Shown piece by piece: positions 62,774 through 64,000 of a stretch of 64,000 bases of DNA; within the stretch, counting starts at the first letter, position 1, and each line of letters begins with the position of its first letter. The notes beneath the pieces are model-generated. The model was not told the DNA's origin, did not search any database, and saw only the letters and a list, made by a program, of their open reading frames with translations. The stretch is from assembly GCF_002443295.1 (NCBI RefSeq), contig NZ_BAOS01000028.1, positions 62,001-126,000 on the forward strand. The letters run 5' to 3'. Origin of the DNA: Candidatus Scalindua japonica (lineage in GTDB: Bacteria > Planctomycetota > Brocadiia > Brocadiales > Scalinduaceae). Both the position numbers and the translations under genes were made by a program.

Positions 62774-63991
62774 TTATAGAATATGTCCTAGTTTCTCTTT
62801 CTTGGTACGCAAATACTGTTCGTTCTCTTCTTGTGGCGCTACAACGATAGGGACGCGGTCTATAATTTCCAATCCATAACCTGCCAGGGCCGCAAATTTT
62901 TTAGGATTATTTGATAGAAGTTTCATCTTCGTTATTCCCAGGTCCCTGAGTATCTGAGCGCCTATTCCGTAATCACGTTTGTCCGCGCTAAAACCGAGCT
63001 CTTTATTTGCCTCTACAGTATCCAGCCCACTCTCCTGTAGTGCATAAGCGTGCAGCTTGTTTTCAAGCCCAATTCCTCTGCCTTCCTGTCGCATGTAGAG
63101 CAAAACACCCTTACCCTCTTTTTGAATCATCTTTAATGCGCTGTGAAGTTGTTCTCCGCAATCACATCTAACAGAACCAAAAATATCACCGGTTAAACAC
63201 TCGTCGTGCACACGTATTAAGACCGGATCTGTCTGTATCGAAGAAGGTGAATTATCCATACTGCCAATATTCCCGAGACACAAAGCCAGATGCAGGTATT
63301 CATCAGTAAACGAACGATAAAGATGTAAAACAAATTTTCCATATTTTGTAGGCAAATTAACGGAAACACGTTTTTCTATCAAACGCTCCTGTTCATGGCG
63401 ATATTTGATGATATCCGCAATGGTGCACATTTTCATCTCGTGTTTTTCCGCGAACTTTATAAGTTCCGGAAGTTTTGACATTGTCCCATCTTCATTCATG
63501 AGTTCGCATATTACCGCTGAAGGATGTAGGCCTGACAGGCGGGCTAAATCAACAGCACCTTCAGTATGACCTGCGCGCACCAGAACCCCTCCATTTTTTG
63601 CCATGAGTGGGAAAACGTGTCCAGGCCTGTCAAGATCACCGGGAAGACACTCATCACTTATGGCTTTTAATATCGTCGTTGCTCTGTCCTTTGTAGATAC
63701 ACCTGTTGTTATACCCTCTTTCGCGTCTATCGTTACCGTAAACGGAGTCTGAAAACTTGATGTATTTTCTGTTACCATATGTGTTAATCCTATCTGCTTT
63801 GAATGTTCTTCTGTTATCGTCAGACAGATTATACCCCTCGCGTGCGATAACATGAAGTTAATGATATCAGGTGTAATTTTCTCCGCAATGATCGTCAGAT
63901 CTCCCTCATTTTCACGACTCTCATCATCAACAACGATAACCATCTTACCCTGTTTCAGATCTTCAATAACCTCTGTAATTGTATTAAACAT
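62774..63991 (-). CDS. ribBA: Bifunctional DHBP synthase / GTP cyclohydrolase II
   Basis: Catalyses the two entry steps of riboflavin synthesis: ribulose 5-phosphate to DHBP (N-terminal, residues 1-200) and GTP ring opening (C-terminal). DHBP motifs are [30 protein letters not shown] and [15 protein letters not shown] motifs are [20 protein letters not shown] (zinc cysteines) and [20 protein letters not shown]. The 405 residues are standard. The start at 63991 lies nine bases from the window end, so any FMN riboswitch upstream is out of view. Confidence 0.97.
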   Translation of the reverse strand: MFNTITEVIEDLKQGKMVIVVDDESRENEGDLTIIAEKITPDIINFMLSHARGIICLTITEEHSKQIGLTHMVTENTSSFQTPFTVTIDAKEGITTGVSTKDRATTILKAISDECLPGDLDRPGHVFPLMAKNGGVLVRAGHTEGAVDLARLSGLHPSAVICELMNEDGTMSKLPELIKFAEKHEMKMCTIADIIKYRHEQERLIEKRVSVNLPTKYGKFVLHLYRSFTDEYLHLALCLGNIGSMDNSPSSIQTDPVLIRVHDECLTGDIFGSVRCDCGEQLHSALKMIQKEGKGVLLYMRQEGRGIGLENKLHAYALQESGLDTVEANKELGFSADKRDYGIGAQILRDLGITKMKLLSNNPKKFAALAGYGLEIIDRVPIVVAPQEENEQYLRTKKEKLGHIL

Positions 63992-64000
63992 AACTTATAA

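Noticed and set aside
1-64000. tRNA, rRNA, CRISPR arrays, riboswitches
   Set aside because: I looked for T-loop motifs (GGTTCGAATCC-type), regularly spaced direct repeats and conserved aptamer cores in the gaps and found none. An FMN riboswitch for ribBA, if present, would be beyond the right edge.

Overview
The window is AT-rich bacterial chromosome from a Gram-negative anaerobe. It carries an outer-membrane LPS assembly protein (LptD), a Ni-Fe carbon monoxide dehydrogenase (CooS), a three-subunit 2-oxoacid:ferredoxin oxidoreductase, superoxide reductase, small exported c-type cytochromes, non-mevalonate isoprenoid synthesis (Dxs) and a formylglycine-generating-enzyme-like protein. This mix fits an anaerobic autotroph using CO/acetyl-CoA chemistry. 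An anammox planctomycete (Brocadiales, Scalindua/Kuenenia-like) is my best guess, but that is inference from gene content and not proven by any marker here.

Layout. 1-10.6 kb: two inverted, nearly identical 2,423-bp IS91-type elements (tyrosine recombinase plus HUH transposase) flank superoxide reductase, two monoheme cytochromes c, a YjbQ-family protein and the 3' part of comEC. The second element splits comEC, and removing 7773-10195 restores its frame exactly. 10.8-15.6 kb: a 29-residue basic protein, a sugar aminotransferase, lptD (one -1 frameshift) and coaD. 15.6-41.8 kb: one long minus-strand surface-polysaccharide island with glycosyltransferases, two AsnB amidotransferases, a flippase, epimerase, methyltransferases, ATP-grasp enzyme, radical SAM protein, WbpB/WbpD/WbpE-type enzymes, an ArnT-like transferase, an SIS sugar isomerase and a winged-helix regulator with an operator-like palindrome array. 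The island also holds toxin-antitoxin genes, a GxxExxY relic and several decayed genes.

42.1-49.8 kb: a plus-strand housekeeping run, ymdB-xseA-xseB-dxs-nadK-korABC. 49.9-52.4 kb: a MITE-like 236-bp inverted-repeat element and cooS. 52.8-64 kb: a GlpX-like domain fused to a TPR-type helical region with apparently missing catalytic residues, an APC permease, anmK, ettA, an FGE-domain protein, aquaporin and ribBA.

Most notable: (1) in the polysaccharide operon a PIN-nuclease domain is fused in frame to a WbpE-type aminotransferase, directly downstream of an antitoxin-like gene that itself abuts the WbpB-WbpD fusion gene; (2) the GlpX-like/TPR pseudoenzyme candidate; (3) an A9 slippery tract, the same in both IS copies, where a -1 shift is needed to make the catalytic half of the recombinase. 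I saw no tRNA, rRNA, CRISPR array or recognisable riboswitch.
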